64,000 bases of DNA from the NCBI GenBank assembly GCA_964019415.1, contig OZ025874.1:3330696-3394695 (forward strand), in the 5' to 3' direction. Within the stretch, counting starts at the first letter, position 1. Each line of letters opens with the position of its first letter. The stretch comes from Ianthella basta. Lineage: Eukaryota; Porifera; Demospongiae; Verongiida; Ianthellidae. Positions 10,341 through 44,103 of the stretch are shown here, piece after piece. A program made the translations under genes and the position numbers. The notes under the pieces were generated by a model. It searched no databases. It saw only the letters and a list, made by a program, of their open reading frames with translations, and was not told where the DNA came from.

Positions 10341-11774
10341 TCAGTAGTAGTGATAGTGGTTGTGGTAGCCATCCCCGTAATAGTAATCGTCATCATCATC
10401 GTCATCATCGTCTTCGTCAGGGCTGTACTCACTTACCAGTGTCACCCGGATGTACAAGGTGTCGTCACTCAGGTACTGACGGTTGCCCTCCTTGCCCAAC
10501 TGGTTCTTTGAAATGAAGCGCAGTATCCCCCATCCATCAGGTACCTCGCCTTCTTGCGGGTAGTTCCACTGGCGCTCGGCAAACTCCACTGGAAAACGCT
10601 CAAAGTAAATGGTCTTGGTGCAGTGGTTGTAGTCACCCAGTTGGTTGAGGATCTCCACGTTCACACTTCCATTGAATGGCCACTCCAGCTGACCATCGTA
10701 CTTGCCTGGCATAAGGGAGAACTGGATGGATACATGTGTGCCCTGTGCCAATTCCAGCCCATCTGGGATCACCGACATGCACATGTTATAACCCTTCCCT
10801 GTAGTGTAGAAGGAGGGGCTGGTCCACGTGTAGCCTCGAGCTCCATTAGTGTACTCTTGCACGCCTGTGAACCTGAGGACTGTGGGTAGCTGGGAGGAGG
10901 TGCAGGTCGGGAGGCTCTGGAGGTAGGCCTTCCACGGTTGGAGGGGAGGAGCTGGTGAAGGTACCATTGCTGTTGCCCTGCTCGTGCCTTGAGGTGGAGA
11001 GGGAGCCTGCTTCTCGGTACTTGCTACCTTCTTGTTCACTGTAATCATTGCTGTTGTGAGCTTCTTCACTTCTTCTTGCAGCTGGCGTTGTGAGGTGAGG
11101 ATAGAAGCGTTTTCTACTTTCAATCCCTCGACCTGCCGCTTCAAACCATCAATCTCCTTCTGCATATCCGCACGCAACCTTTCCCCACTCTGAAGCACAT
11201 GCTGGTGAACCAAGACGAGGTGCTGCCCTACACAAGACTGCAAGTGCTGCCTCATATCTTCCTCTCTACTTGTCTTCTTCCTGCAGAGGACATTGCTGAA
11301 GGGGCACGTTTTGACGGTCTCATTGGTGGCGGGTCGCTTTGGGCAGCCTTGCGAACAGTGAGCTGTCAGGTGTCGCCTCTGTACCTCCATCCCACAGCCG
11401 TTAGAGCAAGGGACTGGTTCGTACTCACAAGTGGCTTTGTGGTCGAGTGCAAACACGAGGTGGCCCGTCCACTCGCAGCCGTTCTTCCTACGGTTGCAGT
11501 ACACCTTCAGATCACTCACAATGCTGTCAATCCCCTTGTTGGCTGTGACGGTGTAGGACGTTTTTCGGCAGAATGGACAGGAGCAGCTGCGGGCTCTTTC
11601 CCCGTGGCTGTCCACAGAGTCTCTTGAACGATAGTGGTCCTTGCATAAGGTCTTACCGCAACAGTCTGTAGCGACGGCCTCCTTCAAGACAGCCATACAG
11701 ATGGAGCAGACAAGGTAGTGCGGTACGGGCTCGGTAAAGTGGTAGCTTCGTTCCCCGAACTCAACCTCGTCCAT
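10341..11774 (-). CDS. TRAF-like protein with Asp/Tyr/His-rich C-terminal tail
   Basis: Intronless minus-strand member of about 477 residues. RING: C23, C26, C38/39, C44, H47, with a longer loop (SRDSVDSHGERARSCSC) before the last zinc ligands. TRAF zinc fingers run to ~185, but one finger present in the plus-strand copies is shortened. The coiled coil is ~190-265, then a Pro/Ser linker, then MATH (~285-450) with the family's NQLGDYNHC and GWGILRFIS motifs. After MATH comes a tail with a run of nine Asp, then YYYGDGYHNHYHYY. The reading frame is open to 11885, but the conserved start is the ATG at 11774 (MDEVEFGERSYHFTEPVPHYL). It is the most diverged copy and the only one on this strand, so it was probably inverted early. 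The function of the tail is unknown; metal binding is possible. Confidence 0.92.
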   Translation of the reverse strand: MDEVEFGERSYHFTEPVPHYLVCSICMAVLKEAVATDCCGKTLCKDHYRSRDSVDSHGERARSCSCPFCRKTSYTVTANKGIDSIVSDLKVYCNRRKNGCEWTGHLVFALDHKATCEYEPVPCSNGCGMEVQRRHLTAHCSQGCPKRPATNETVKTCPFSNVLCRKKTSREEDMRQHLQSCVGQHLVLVHQHVLQSGERLRADMQKEIDGLKRQVEGLKVENASILTSQRQLQEEVKKLTTAMITVNKKVASTEKQAPSPPQGTSRATAMVPSPAPPLQPWKAYLQSLPTCTSSQLPTVLRFTGVQEYTNGARGYTWTSPSFYTTGKGYNMCMSVIPDGLELAQGTHVSIQFSLMPGKYDGQLEWPFNGSVNVEILNQLGDYNHCTKTIYFERFPVEFAERQWNYPQEGEVPDGWGILRFISKNQLGKEGNRQYLSDDTLYIRVTLVSEYSPDEDDDDDDDDDYYYGDGYHNHYHYY

Positions 11775-13090
11775 TTCTTTCTCTCTCGCACACACAGCCA
11801 CAGAGAATTTGTTGCTATTTTTATACGTCAGCCAACCGTTGCCCTCCATTATGACGTCATAATGGATGACGGGTCGAACAGCCAATCATAATATTATGGC
11901 GTGAATCTGCATGCGTCATTGCATGCATGCAATGAGCACCCAAACAGCCACTATACGTGGTGATTGGGAAGCTATAGGGCTAGCATATGCTGGAGGGAGA
12001 AGGTGTAGAGTAGTAAACGCGTACTTATACGTATGGTCATTGGTGCGATGATGAATATGCTAGCAAACAAAGTATGCAGTGGAGGAGACCTATATCTAGA
12101 AGAGGGTGTAGTCTTATGCACAAAGGGATCAGTCGCACGAGATTATAGAGGGTATGTGGCCCATGTAGTAAAATATATCTTAACATTAAAGATGGAGTGA
12201 TTCCTACAATTAAATCTAGCTATAAGATGTATTATTCTTATATGCTTTGCCGTAAGCAATGGCACTCATGCACATGTGCACGTGCACTGATCGAGGATCA
12301 TGACTGTCCTGATGAATGAGCATGGTCCCCAGCATATACTGCCAGTGTTTTATGATCAATCAACACTTAATCATCACAAATATCTGTTGATTGAAACAGA
12401 TTGATAATTACCTATGAAGTAGACATTTCACAGCATGTGGATATGAGAGGTGCAATCGTTCCACTGGTCCACTTAATCTCTATATATACAGTGAGAGCAC
12501 TTATGGCAGCTAGGGACTTGGAAGAAAACGAGCTCGATTGGCTGGACATCAGAAGTTGAGGCCTATTATTATGGTGGGTATTGGATAGACCAATGGTTTT
12601 GGACTAGCTTCATCTTTTGTACATCATAGCATTCAAGACTATAGCTAGCTCGATCCCCGGGCCAGACTCCAGACTGGCAGCCAGGCTGCTTGTTAGATCG
12701 AGTTGCCACTAAAGCAAGCAAGATTACTAATAAGAAGCAAGGCTGTTCCCTCACTCCTCAGATACAGCTGTCGTGCATTTCAACCTCAGGATGGAAAGGG
12801 CTGGAAGGGCCAAGAAAGTGCACTGGGAATGGGACTAGAACAGCTTAACTTTTACTAAAGAAAAGAAACTGAAATGAAATGTGTTATATAATATACTGTC
12901 ACATACTGTACTTGGTCCATTGCATACATATGCATGTGAGTGGAATGGAAGCTAGTGTAAGACTGTCACATGTAGAGTGTTGGTATAGGCTGAGCATGCC
13001 ATGGCAATGCCATGTAGTATGGTCACCCATTCGATGTGATCATTGAAGACAACAAATGCAGTAAACATAAGATAGGGTGTTAGGTGTACT
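11775..13090. other. Intergenic, no gene recognised
   Basis: Separates the minus-strand TRAF-like gene from the 3' end of the MAN1-like gene. No coding exon, RNA gene or clear element was found. Confidence 0.4.
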
Positions 13091-27255
<14,165 letters not shown>

Positions 27256-27794
27256 CTAAGTCAACTCTCTCTTTCCCTTTTTTTGGCCCACAGTATACAG
27301 CAGAGCGCTGCAGGGAGAGAAATGGAGGGAACACCGCCATTGACTGGTTAGCACTCTGCAGTCCTACTTTTGCTGTAACTAACCGCCACTCTCTAAAATG
27401 TCTAGCTACAAGCTGCGCGCAGTGTAAAGGTATCAGGCTCACTGACCCTATCTGGTTGGCTCAGCCAGCACGGCCTGGCAGGGGAGAATGTGGTCTATCA
27501 CCCACAAACCACTGAATCACCCACCTGCGTTGCGTACGTCCTGCTTCCTCTTCGAAGTCTCAAAGGGCCACGTTTCTCACTGGTTTGGTGGCAGAGAAGG
27601 CTACTATCTATGGTTGGATTCCTATTCCGTGAAGTGTTCCGACAGGTGTCTGGGGTCCCGATAACAATATCGTCTGGAGTGACAGACGTGGACTACGCCT
27701 CAGGACTGCCATAACAAAATTACCTTCACCCATTACAACATGTCATGAATATCGTTAAACACCGGGTTAAAATTGCGTGGGCGTAGTTATTATA

Positions 27795-30700
27795 TTAGTT
27801 TGCTTTCTCCTTCTTATGATGAACGAGTGTCTCTGTGAGTCTCGTCTTGTACTCGACTTGTTCCTTGTACAGGTTCACTTGCCGAGCAAGGTCCACAGCC
27901 AGGCTGTCCACGTGCTGAGTTGTGAAGGCATCAATGGTACTTGAAATAGAAGGAGCGGTGCCTCCTTTACCCAGCCCGTCTGAAACTGCCAGTCTGTCCC
28001 ACTTCAGAGGCTGCTCCATAGTGTCAAGCTGGTGTAGACGCTGCTGGTGTTCAGATTCCAACTCTTTCATCTTTTCGTTCAGCTCCCATTCTTTCTGTGG
28101 AGTTCCTACAACACACACAGCACAAAGACATAAACCAGGTTGAAAGACAGTACAAACACACAAGTACTCCACACAACACACTGTATCGTGAAGCAGTAAT
28201 GACACACATGCATAGCCAAATACCAACAGATATTTGATATTGAGGAGAGAATACATAATTATGCATAGACTGAACACTAGAAATGGCCGCCTCATCCAGC
28301 TCTAAAGACAATGCATGCAACAAATACTCAACCACTGCGTAATATGCACCAAGACGTAGTTCACTTGTCCTTATAGACACAACTACAGCCATAGAGTAAG
28401 GGATCATTGGTTACTGCCAATGCCGGTACTGAAACACGTCATATTGCATGCTGGCCAGAGATTGCATGCAATTCCTTATATATACTGTCTGTAGCTGACA
28501 CACCCGCCGGGACACAGCCACCTGCTCTTCATTCCTTATATGGAGTGCCCCTATTTCAGAGGTAGCTTTATAGACACTGCTCTTGTACATACGTAGCTGG
28601 CACAGCAGGCAGAGTCCCCTTTTAGAGGACTCCTTATGTAGAGCCCTTTATAGAGGTGATTCCACAATAATACATAACATTAAGCAATCACAAATACAGC
28701 CATAAAGAGAGAAGTGAGAGCCGTTTACAGCCTAGCCTCATACCCAGTCCCTATTTCCATTCCAACTTCCGCTTGGGGGGAAATTTCTCTCCTGAGCGGA
28801 AGTCGGAATGGAAATAGGGACCGGTTACGAGGCTATTGACAGCCCTCCATGCACCCTGCAGTACAAGGTATCAGGTGTAGATTAAGGCTGGAGGGGCTGA
28901 ATGCGGTGAGAGCTGCGACTAGACTATCCCATGTAGCCAGGTGGCATATCTGCACACTATAAACAGAGCTACAGTCTGTGATACTACAACAAAGGACAGG
29001 AGACAATGGATCTTGTATATCACCATGTACTCACATGTTCACACACAACTGGCAACTTCCTTACAAATACATTAACTGTCCATTATGAAGTACTAGTAGC
29101 AAGCAATACCTTGCTGGAGGGGTTCACACACAGGTGGCCCTGGCACAGTGAGTGCCACATGGTCTGTTTCCACTGTGGCAGCACCATTCAACACAAGCCG
29201 ATAGAGGTGAAAGTGAGTGAATGCTGTGGACAGGACATACTCAAGAGCAAGAGATGAGAAGGGATGGGATATTGATGTGGTCCATTTGGGTAGCAACTCT
29301 GACTTGAATGAGGCTAGGGCAGTAGAGATGTGACTCTGTGGTGGCACTACATGGAGATAAGAGGTGATGAACATTCACAGTGGGATGGAAGCAGGTTTGC
29401 TCACACGCATCATGGTTAGACAGTACCACCATTATGAACCTGTTGAGACTTATATGCAGAATTGCCAGTTGGTATTGTTATGTATACAATACTAGTAGAA
29501 TTCATGTATGTACTGCATGTGAGTGGGTGTGGGAGTACAGACAGAAGCAGGTTGTCATAACCATACACACATACACCTGTAACACTGTCCATGTTCTGAG
29601 TTCACCTCAGTAGCAGTTGGCCAGTGGCAATGTCAGAGTAAAACTGCCCCTTAACAGTCGGAGCAGTCTTGTTGAGTCTGAAACAGCCAGACCATTTTGC
29701 ACCAACTCTGCCCTTCAACGTAAGCACAAATGGTGGTCTGGCTACGTGAGATTGTCAGGAGTAATGTCTCACATATGTAGCCGGAACAACATTTTGTATG
29801 CTCGACAGAAAACAGCAGGGTGGATATGTACAGGCGACAATAACTAGCTTGTGGCAGCCTGCATGCAGTACAGTATGCACTGCAGTAGGTGTTTTCTTGT
29901 ACCCAGAACCATTCAAACGTGTAAGTAGTGGATGTGAGTAAAAGGGGACCACTTTGCTCTATATGTACTCAATAGTTATGGGCTAAACAGTCACATAGGG
30001 ATAATTGAAGTAAAGTGCTAAATATTTTAGTTTTCCTTATATCCCACCGAGCATAATTTCTTACTTGTGTACAGTGTACCTTGTGACTGGAAGCAGTAGC
30101 AGTCACAGTGCAACCAAGAACAGAGAGCTCATTGACTCTGATCTTGTACAGTATCACTAACTTGAAATTGACAACTAACGCAAGGTGGTCCCTTTTCTCA
30201 AATGTACCCACATATCCCATGTCATGGGCCATCAAATCACAGGCCAATCAGTTTGCAGGATGCTATAGAAACATACAACTATATATAACACAGTGTAAAT
30301 CGGCAGTCTTGCTCAAAGCCTACTCCTGCAGAAGGCTCATTGGCTCATGGCAAGCGGTAGCATGTCAGCTACTTCAATCATCCTACTCCACCGGGTACTC
30401 TGTGCACAGATGCTCTGTGGTAGAGTGCAATGAACACTTGCCTACTCTCAGTCTGCATTTGTAACATTCTGCAACTTGATTGGGTACTAATTTGTCCTTG
30501 CTGTGACATAGGAGACAGTGTAGCATGCTACCATGTCCTTTCCTCCACTACGAAGATGGGTCTGAATACAATACTCTATGCACATGTACCATGTTCATAC
30601 ATATCATATGAATGTAGGTATGTTGTACTTGGCGGTGGCCTTACAACAAAAACACACTCTGAATGGATCATTGGTATACATAGATGAGAAGATTGGTCTA

Positions 30701-32643
30701 GCACGCTATCCCCACTTCGCCCCCCCTCTGGCGCTTGCACCTTTCTGGTATAAGTGCCTGGAGACAGAGTGGGTCTAGCTCGCTAGACTAGCAGAGGATA
30801 TGCGTAGCATTTGCAATGTCCTACAAATCAGTTAGGTGAATGCAGGCTATGAATAACTGCTTGCTACATTTAGATAGCTGTCTTCTAATCCCACCATACT
30901 AGTGAATGCAAAGCATTGTCGGGCGAGCCTGAGGAAGCACCATGCAGTGTTCTTTATGCCTCTCTCTATCAGCGTGTAATCTGGCTGCAGTTGCATCAAC
31001 ACTTTCTGCATGTAGTCTTTCCTGACCCGTAGCACACATATTCTGAAGTTGGGCCTCTCTCTCGTCTGCGGTTTCGCTAGCCACTCTGTCTCGCTGGTAA
31101 GTGCGCCTCCGCTGCAGTTCAGCCTATCTCTCTTCACTGCAGTCTACTTTCCATAGAATTGCTCACGGTGCTATCCATAGCTGTAGCATGCCGTGCCTAA
31201 TGACCATAGACAGGGCCATGCTAAGGACCGTATATAGGACATTGCTTGACTCTGTCCATCTAGGTGCAGTGCAGGTATAATGATATGCATGATAGCCCAA
31301 CCACAATGATTATGAGTAGCAAAATAGCTGGTATAAATAGCATTGAAATTAAGTGAGGGCTTCTCAGCTGGCTCAGGCATCAGAAAGGGTTGGTTCTCTA
31401 ATACCAGCTTCACAACAGGGTTGAAAACCTTGCCGACGTTTCGACCAGATGCTCTGGTCTTCTTCAGGGCGAAGATGCATTGAAATTTGGACTCACTGAC
31501 GTATATTATATGTACACCTACTGCGCCCCTTGCAGTTCCCTGACCAAAATGTTACGCCAAAACTTTCCCCCGTGGCCCGAACGGACGTAAGGTAAACGGG
31601 GGTAAATCCGTAATCTATTGAATTCAATGTCATAGAAAATAACGACGTAAGAAGCTACAGGCGTCCAATCTTGACTAGCAGAGCAACAACTTGTGTGGAG
31701 TATCTGTACCTATTACGAGCCTACAACTCTTCCTCGTTCAAGCGCACGACCTAGAAGTGTGTCGCCAATTGGAGTGGGGGTAATTCCGTAATTTCAGGAA
31801 ATTTTCAAAGCACACGAAGATAACTCCGGGAAGTGAAGCTGTGTTGAAGCTATTGCATGCTGTCAAGTAAGCCTCGTGTATTGGCTGCACGACAGTAGCA
31901 CCGATGTTAGCTATTGATAGAATGCGACTGAAACTTAGAGCATTGTCTATCACCTAAGATTAAGCCGCGCTTGCAAAAATTTGTATACGGATTCGGCGCG
32001 TGCTCGTCAGGCCCACAGAGGAGGCTGGTACTTGTGGTTAGCACTGGAGTGGCAGTGCTATAGTCACAGTTGATCGACGGTGTGTTGCAGGACTTCGCCC
32101 TTTCCCTTCGCTCCAGCGAACTGGATTGCGGAATTACCCCAATTACGGAATTACCCCCGTTTGCCTTACGACATAAACAGACAGAGCCACCGTACTACTC
32201 GTAAGGGAAGGGGCTCGCTCAGGCTCCCCCCAATAAATATTTCCAACCGACCCTCGTTGCTTCTTACCTTCTGCTTCATTTTCTGGCAACTTTCTGCACA
32301 AATCAAGTGCCTTGAGGAACAAATAGAGGAACTGCGCCGCATCTTTATCACCAAAGCCCTTGCTGTGCGCAAACTCCATTGCGTCACAAAAGATTTCGCA
32401 TACAAGTTGTTCGCTTTGTATCTCACTGCGTGAAGGAGGTGAGGGTCTCAAGGACAGTGCATGAATTACTTCTTCCATCGACTTCTCCTTGCTCTGGTGT
32501 GGTCTCTGCCTCCTCCACAACTGGTACGCCCCGAGGAGGTCTTGTCTCCGGAAAGCCAGCAACGCCTCCATTTCTTTATTGTTTGGAAACCGCAAACAAA
32601 CGTGCTCAACACGCAAACCTGCACGTGACCACCAGATCACCAC
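27795..32643 (-). CDS. Probable CFAP119/CCDC189-like ciliary protein (partial exon model)
   Basis: Minus-strand coding blocks: 32268-32643 (ATG at 32643; HALSLRP.., AMEFAHSKGFGDKDAAQFLY; donor GTAAGA), 29110-29346 (ISHPFSSLALEYVLSTAFTH, FHLYRLVL), 28278-28369 (YYAVVEYLLHALSLELDEA) and 27795-28105 (coiled coil EKMKELESEHQQRLHQL, then DLARQVNLYKEQVEYKTRL, stop TAA at 27797-27795). Splice phases fit for 28278 into 28105. The pair of motifs, an AxEFAxxxGF helix and a later FxxFxLYxxV helix, resembles the conserved core of CFAP119 (C16orf93/CCDC189), linked to sperm flagella. I recalled this family from memory without alignment, so the name is tentative. Further exons are expected between 30.3 and 32.2 kb. 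The gene is divergent from the plus-strand gene at 32747 with only ~100 bp between the start codons. Confidence 0.45.
28733..28834. mobile_element. ~100-bp fold-back element
   Basis: Arms TAGCCTCATACCCAGTCCCT..CCATTCCAACTTCCGCT (28733-28774) and AGCGGAAGTCGGAATGG..AGGGACCGGTTACGAGGCTA (28795-28834) are inverted repeats. Related arms occur near 3764, 53150-53200 and 55470-55560, so it is a small dispersed family. It lies in an intron of the gene on the minus strand. Confidence 0.75.
30845..31137 (-). pseudogene. Degenerate fragment of an 'ETxEER' repeat protein
   Basis: Minus-strand translation around 31084-30930 contains VASETADEREAQLQNM and AARLHADRERH, the style of a charged ~20-residue repeat (A-x-E-T-x-E-E-R-x-x-R-L) that I recall from helicase-like or Helitron-linked genes of sponges and cnidarians. 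A stop lies upstream (SEER then stop) and the frame decays after ~30920. It is best read as a transposon-derived relic within an intron. Confidence 0.45.
31361..31480. mobile_element. Solo end of a second Penelope-like element family
   Basis: This block (CTCAGCTGGCTCAGGCATCA..AACCTTGCCGACGTTTCGACC..CTCTGGTCTTCTTCAGGG) is nearly identical to both arms of the palindrome at 63085-63290. Its complement reads CTGAAGAAGACCAGAGCAT then CTGGTCGAAACGTC, the same CTGANGA..GAAACGT layout found at the ends of the Penelope-like element at 50985-52845. No coding part is attached. Confidence 0.6.
31585..32170. mobile_element. ~585-bp non-autonomous element with terminal inverted repeats
   Basis: The left end (ACGTAAGGTAAACGGGGGTA..TCCGTAAT, from 31585) is inverted at the right end (ATTACGGAATTACCCCCGTT..CCTTACG, to ~32170). 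Subterminal copies of GGGTAATTCCGTAA occur at ~31778 and GCGGAATTACCCC at ~32127. No transposase. It sits in an intron just downstream (sense) of exon 32268-32643 of the minus-strand gene. Confidence 0.7.
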
Positions 32644-32746
32644 AAGGCCATTGTGAAACCACTCCCCTTTTGCTTGAGCTGACAGTCGAGCTCAGAAGTT
32701 CTTTTTGTTTCTGAAGTTGATACAGTATCCACCACACTGCGTTGCA
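32644..32746. promoter_or_regulatory. Putative bidirectional promoter
   Basis: Only ~103 bp separate the start codons of two divergent genes (minus ATG at 32643, plus ATG at 32747). No TATA box is obvious. The initiation sites could also lie inside the opposing first exons. Inferred from gene arrangement only. Confidence 0.4.
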
Positions 32747-38990
<6,244 letters not shown>

Positions 38991-39843
38991 GATGTACAGA
39001 ATGAATTGTAACATAATACTGAATTGATCATGATTCATACGTACATGTGAATTTGATTTCAACATGATTGTACATGTGTCACTGCACTGAATAGATGTAT
39101 AGTGCATATTGTGAATGCTGATCGTGAGACTCCAACATGTGCATATTGGTCTTGTGCATGTCCCGCACTTCACCATCTCTTTCATGAAAATATTGACAGA
39201 ATTTTGCAAAGTGGGACCCTTTGATAAAAATAGCAAATTTAATGCATGCACAAAATAATATGAATTCGTTCTGCAGAGCTCGTGACTTGATCGCAAGTCA
39301 TACATGCATATATATGTACACGCACATGTACAGCAGCTTGCATGTGTGCCTGCATGGGACTCACTAGCTATATAGCTCATAATCAATCTTGTGTAATTAG
39401 TTTGTGTATACATTGTTCTATATTATTAGTATAATTAATGTCTACAGCTAGATTCAAAGCATATGCTTCATTGCATGCATGCATGTCAAATGTCTAGATC
39501 TTTCTCAATATAATTTCAGCCACTATGCATATTCATCACAGGTAGGAAGCTTAAGCACTCTACATTTGTTAATTGGTCCAGATCCATATAGCCAGCATGG
39601 GGAAGTCGGGCGCCTGTATACGTACTACCTATTCTCATGATTTCATATCGTGTGGCTCAAATTTGCTATATATAATTCTTAAGTTTTAACTTGACAGTGT
39701 TTCGTAGCCTCCTATCAAAACAATGAACTAAATTATACCAAGCTGGCTCCGGACTATGGGCACACACAAACCATAGTTAATGCATAATAATAATGTTGAC
39801 ATAATGTAATAATGATATTCATTGGTGATGACTATCTCCTAGA

Positions 39844-39882
39844 GCATGCAAGCTGGCTAGGACCCATAGCCAGCTTGCACGC
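39844..39882. repeat. Hairpin at the end of the duplicated block
   Basis: GCAAGCTGGCTA and TAGCCAGCTTGC form a 12-bp stem around AGGACCCA. The same hairpin ends the second copy of the block at 43754-43792. Confidence 0.8.
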
Positions 39883-39899
39883 CGTCTATGTAGGGATGG

Positions 39900-40130
39900 C
39901 CATGGTTGTTTGTATGCTGTAGTACAAACGAAAAGTAGCGCTACTCCTGAACAGAAGCAAGAACCGACAAAAGGAACAGCCAGCGAGGAGGGGATGTTGT
40001 ACAGTTTACAGAGCTAACATTACTTCTAAGCGCCAGGGCGCCGTCATGTAGAAAATGTCGACGCCTTTTTCGGTGTTTCGTCTTCTTCTTCTTCGTCAGC
40101 TGTAACTCCCGAACGACAGGGAGTAGGAGG
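39900..40130. repeat. Dispersed repeat, copy 1
   Basis: Shares ordered blocks with ~61340-61545: GGTTGTTTGTATGCTGT, GTAGC(G)CTA, CTAACATTACTTC(T/C)AAGC and GTGTTTCGTCTT. It includes a GGCGCC box (AAGCGCCAGGGCGCC at 40028). Element type not recognised. Confidence 0.55.
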
Positions 40131-41365
40131 ATAAATTACCCACAGTTCTATGACGCTTTCGGCAGGTAAGTTCCTTTTGTAGGTTAGAGGGATCTGCGAG
40201 CCAGTCCACAAGTGGAGGTTTCCCCAGCCTCGTGAAACGTTGCTAGGCGCAATACGCCATTTTACTATGACGTAATCACATGTACGGTTGGTCTGTCTTG
40301 AAAAATTTGGACCACTCTGAAAAGGTTCTTCCCAGTCCAAATATTTTGAAATATTTGGACCCCCTGGAACTAATATTTCAGAAATGAACTGAAATCTTTG
40401 GACCTACCCTAAAATATGTGGGCCCCCTCATCTACATGTCTACACTCTAGGTTTTCCAGGCATAATACATTTCACTTTCATCATCAGCGCAATGCATGCA
40501 TGGGAATCGGAACTTCATAAAAATACATGACTTAAGCAGACAAGTAGATAAATATAATACATAATATATGCAGAGTAGCTATAGCTATTATGAATGTTGT
40601 GAAAATAAGTAAGTAATGTGAATGTCACTCAGTGTAACCCAATTATGAATGTCATTGACACCCAAACACATGCGCTCTCACACATACTCTAGATCTAACA
40701 TATTGTATGCCCACACAGCTACATACATGCCAACATCGACACACCCACACCCACACCCACACTAATGGCAGTGTCCAGTCTGGTCTGTAAGCTACATTGT
40801 ATATGTACTACTCAGTGCTGTGTGAACCTGTGTGATAATTCAATAATACTCTCTGTATGCATATTGAAAGGCTTCCCTCACAATAGCTGTGTGGAAATGT
40901 GATGGCCTATAATTATAGGAAAAGAGTCACCAAAACATAAAGTCATGTTGTATTAGGAAGTGCTAATGTAATGTGGACATGCATGGCTCCGTGATCGACT
41001 TCCCTTTCCTATTCCATACAGCAATTGTTGCTTAGTGAATAGTCCTCTATTAAAGTTTTGGGCCAACAGCCCCACAACGTGGTCAGATGAGTGTTTGCAA
41101 GCACATACAAGACAAGTTTTGGCCGCCTTTAGCCAGCACGCCATTTAGAAGGACATCCATGGTGGTTGTGTCAGTGGGCAGCCATTTTACATTACTTTGT
41201 GGTAGCTTCCGGTGGATGTTTCTGACTTAGTGCGGAGCCTAGGTTCTAGCTGCCACTTCGGTTCCACTCCAGAATAAATACATGAGGGCCATATACTTGC
41301 AGTGCTGTCTTGTGGTTGTGGCAATGTCTCATATCTGAGCTTACGCTCCATAAAAAGTGCGGAAA
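40131..41365. other. Intergenic, nothing clear
   Basis: No gene or RNA recognised. Contains a short (CCCACA)n run near 40741-40762 and a stretch of repeated 'TTTGGACC' words at ~40305-40415. Confidence 0.35.
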
Positions 41366-41626
41366 CAAGAAAGAAACAAATTTCTATGAAAACTACTAAA
41401 GATGTAGGGCTGGCATAATAAGTATAGAAACAAGGAAAGGCTACTACACAGTGGAGCATTCATCATTGTCCCTACATGCAAGAGTGTAGTACTATATGGT
41501 GCAGCACTCTTTAATGTAGGGGCAATGGTGAATGCTCCACTGTGTAGTAGCCTTTCCTTGTTTCTGTACTTTTTATGCCAGCCCTACATCTTTAGTAGCT
41601 TTTGTAGAAATTTGTTTTCTTTCTTG
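41366..41626. mobile_element. ~260-bp palindromic (fold-back) element
   Basis: Arms 41366-41479 and 41514-41626 are inverted repeats of ~112 bp (left begins CAAGAAAGAAACAAATTTCT; right ends AGAAATTTGTTTTCTTTCTTG) with a ~35-bp loop. The middle motif TAGAAACAAGGAAAGGCT is similar to the arms at 17616-17838. Non-coding; a long-stem MITE. Confidence 0.8.
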
Positions 41627-41832
41627 TAATAATGTGAGTGAGTTGGCTATAAATGTCCTGCTGTAAAGTTTTCATACTGTAAGTGACTAAAAAGTTCCCA
41701 TTGGTGTTGGAATGAATTTACACAGGGGGTGCCTAGTATGATCTTTTCTGTTACTGCATTATCCATTCTGCCATTGAGCTGTGAACCAAAGCCCGAACAT
41801 TTACTTAGTGCCACCTATCTCTTTGCATGCAG

Positions 41833-43289
<1,457 letters not shown>

Positions 43290-44103
43290 GATGTACAGAA
43301 TGAATTGTAACATAATACTGAATTGATCATGATTCATACATGCTTGTGAATTTGCTTTCAACATGATTGTACATGTGTCACTGTACTGAATAGATGTATA
43401 GAACATTATTGCACTGTTGTGGTGAAAGCTGAGACCCAAACAAATGCACATTGGTCTACATTTGTTGGTCCAGATCCATAATATTATAGCCTGCATGAGG
43501 AAGTCGGGCCACCTTGTACCTATTCTTGTGCTTCATATCATGTGGCTCAAATTTGCTATATATGATTCTTAAATTAAGCTTTAACTTGACAGCATTTCGC
43601 AGCCTCCTATCAAAACAGTGAACTAAATTATACTTATACAGCAATGCAAGCTGGCTTCGGACTATGGGCACACGTACAGACCATAGTTAAATTAAATGCA
43701 TAATTATGTTGACATGATGTAATAATGATATTCATTGGTGACTATCTCCTAGAGCATGCAAGCTGGCTAGGAGCCATAGCCAGCTTGCACGCTGTGTCAT
43801 CAGATAAGCATGGGGATTCCTTGAATTGCCCCTCTTACTGTGCATGTACGGATAGACGATTTAATAGGTAAAGTGCTCAAATAGGCTGGTACCCAGGTCA
43901 TCTGAAGGCGGGGTTTATGTCGACGTCATTACTTTATTATAATCCGCGTAACTATACGTAGCTGTATCAAGTGCCACTGCACTATAGTTACAAGAATGGA
44001 ATTTTTGCCGCATATATAAGGAGTTGCTAGAGCTCGTGGGCACCTATACGTATAGCTGCGCGCATACACCTTCATTAGATTTGGGCGTGAGAAGAACAGG
44101 ACT

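Noticed and set aside
29606..29740. Minus-strand stretch AKWSGCFRLNKTAP..YSDIATGQLLL with a donor-like end
   Set aside because: Its end phase does not match the next block at 29346 and no family was recognised, so it was not added to the CFAP119-like model.
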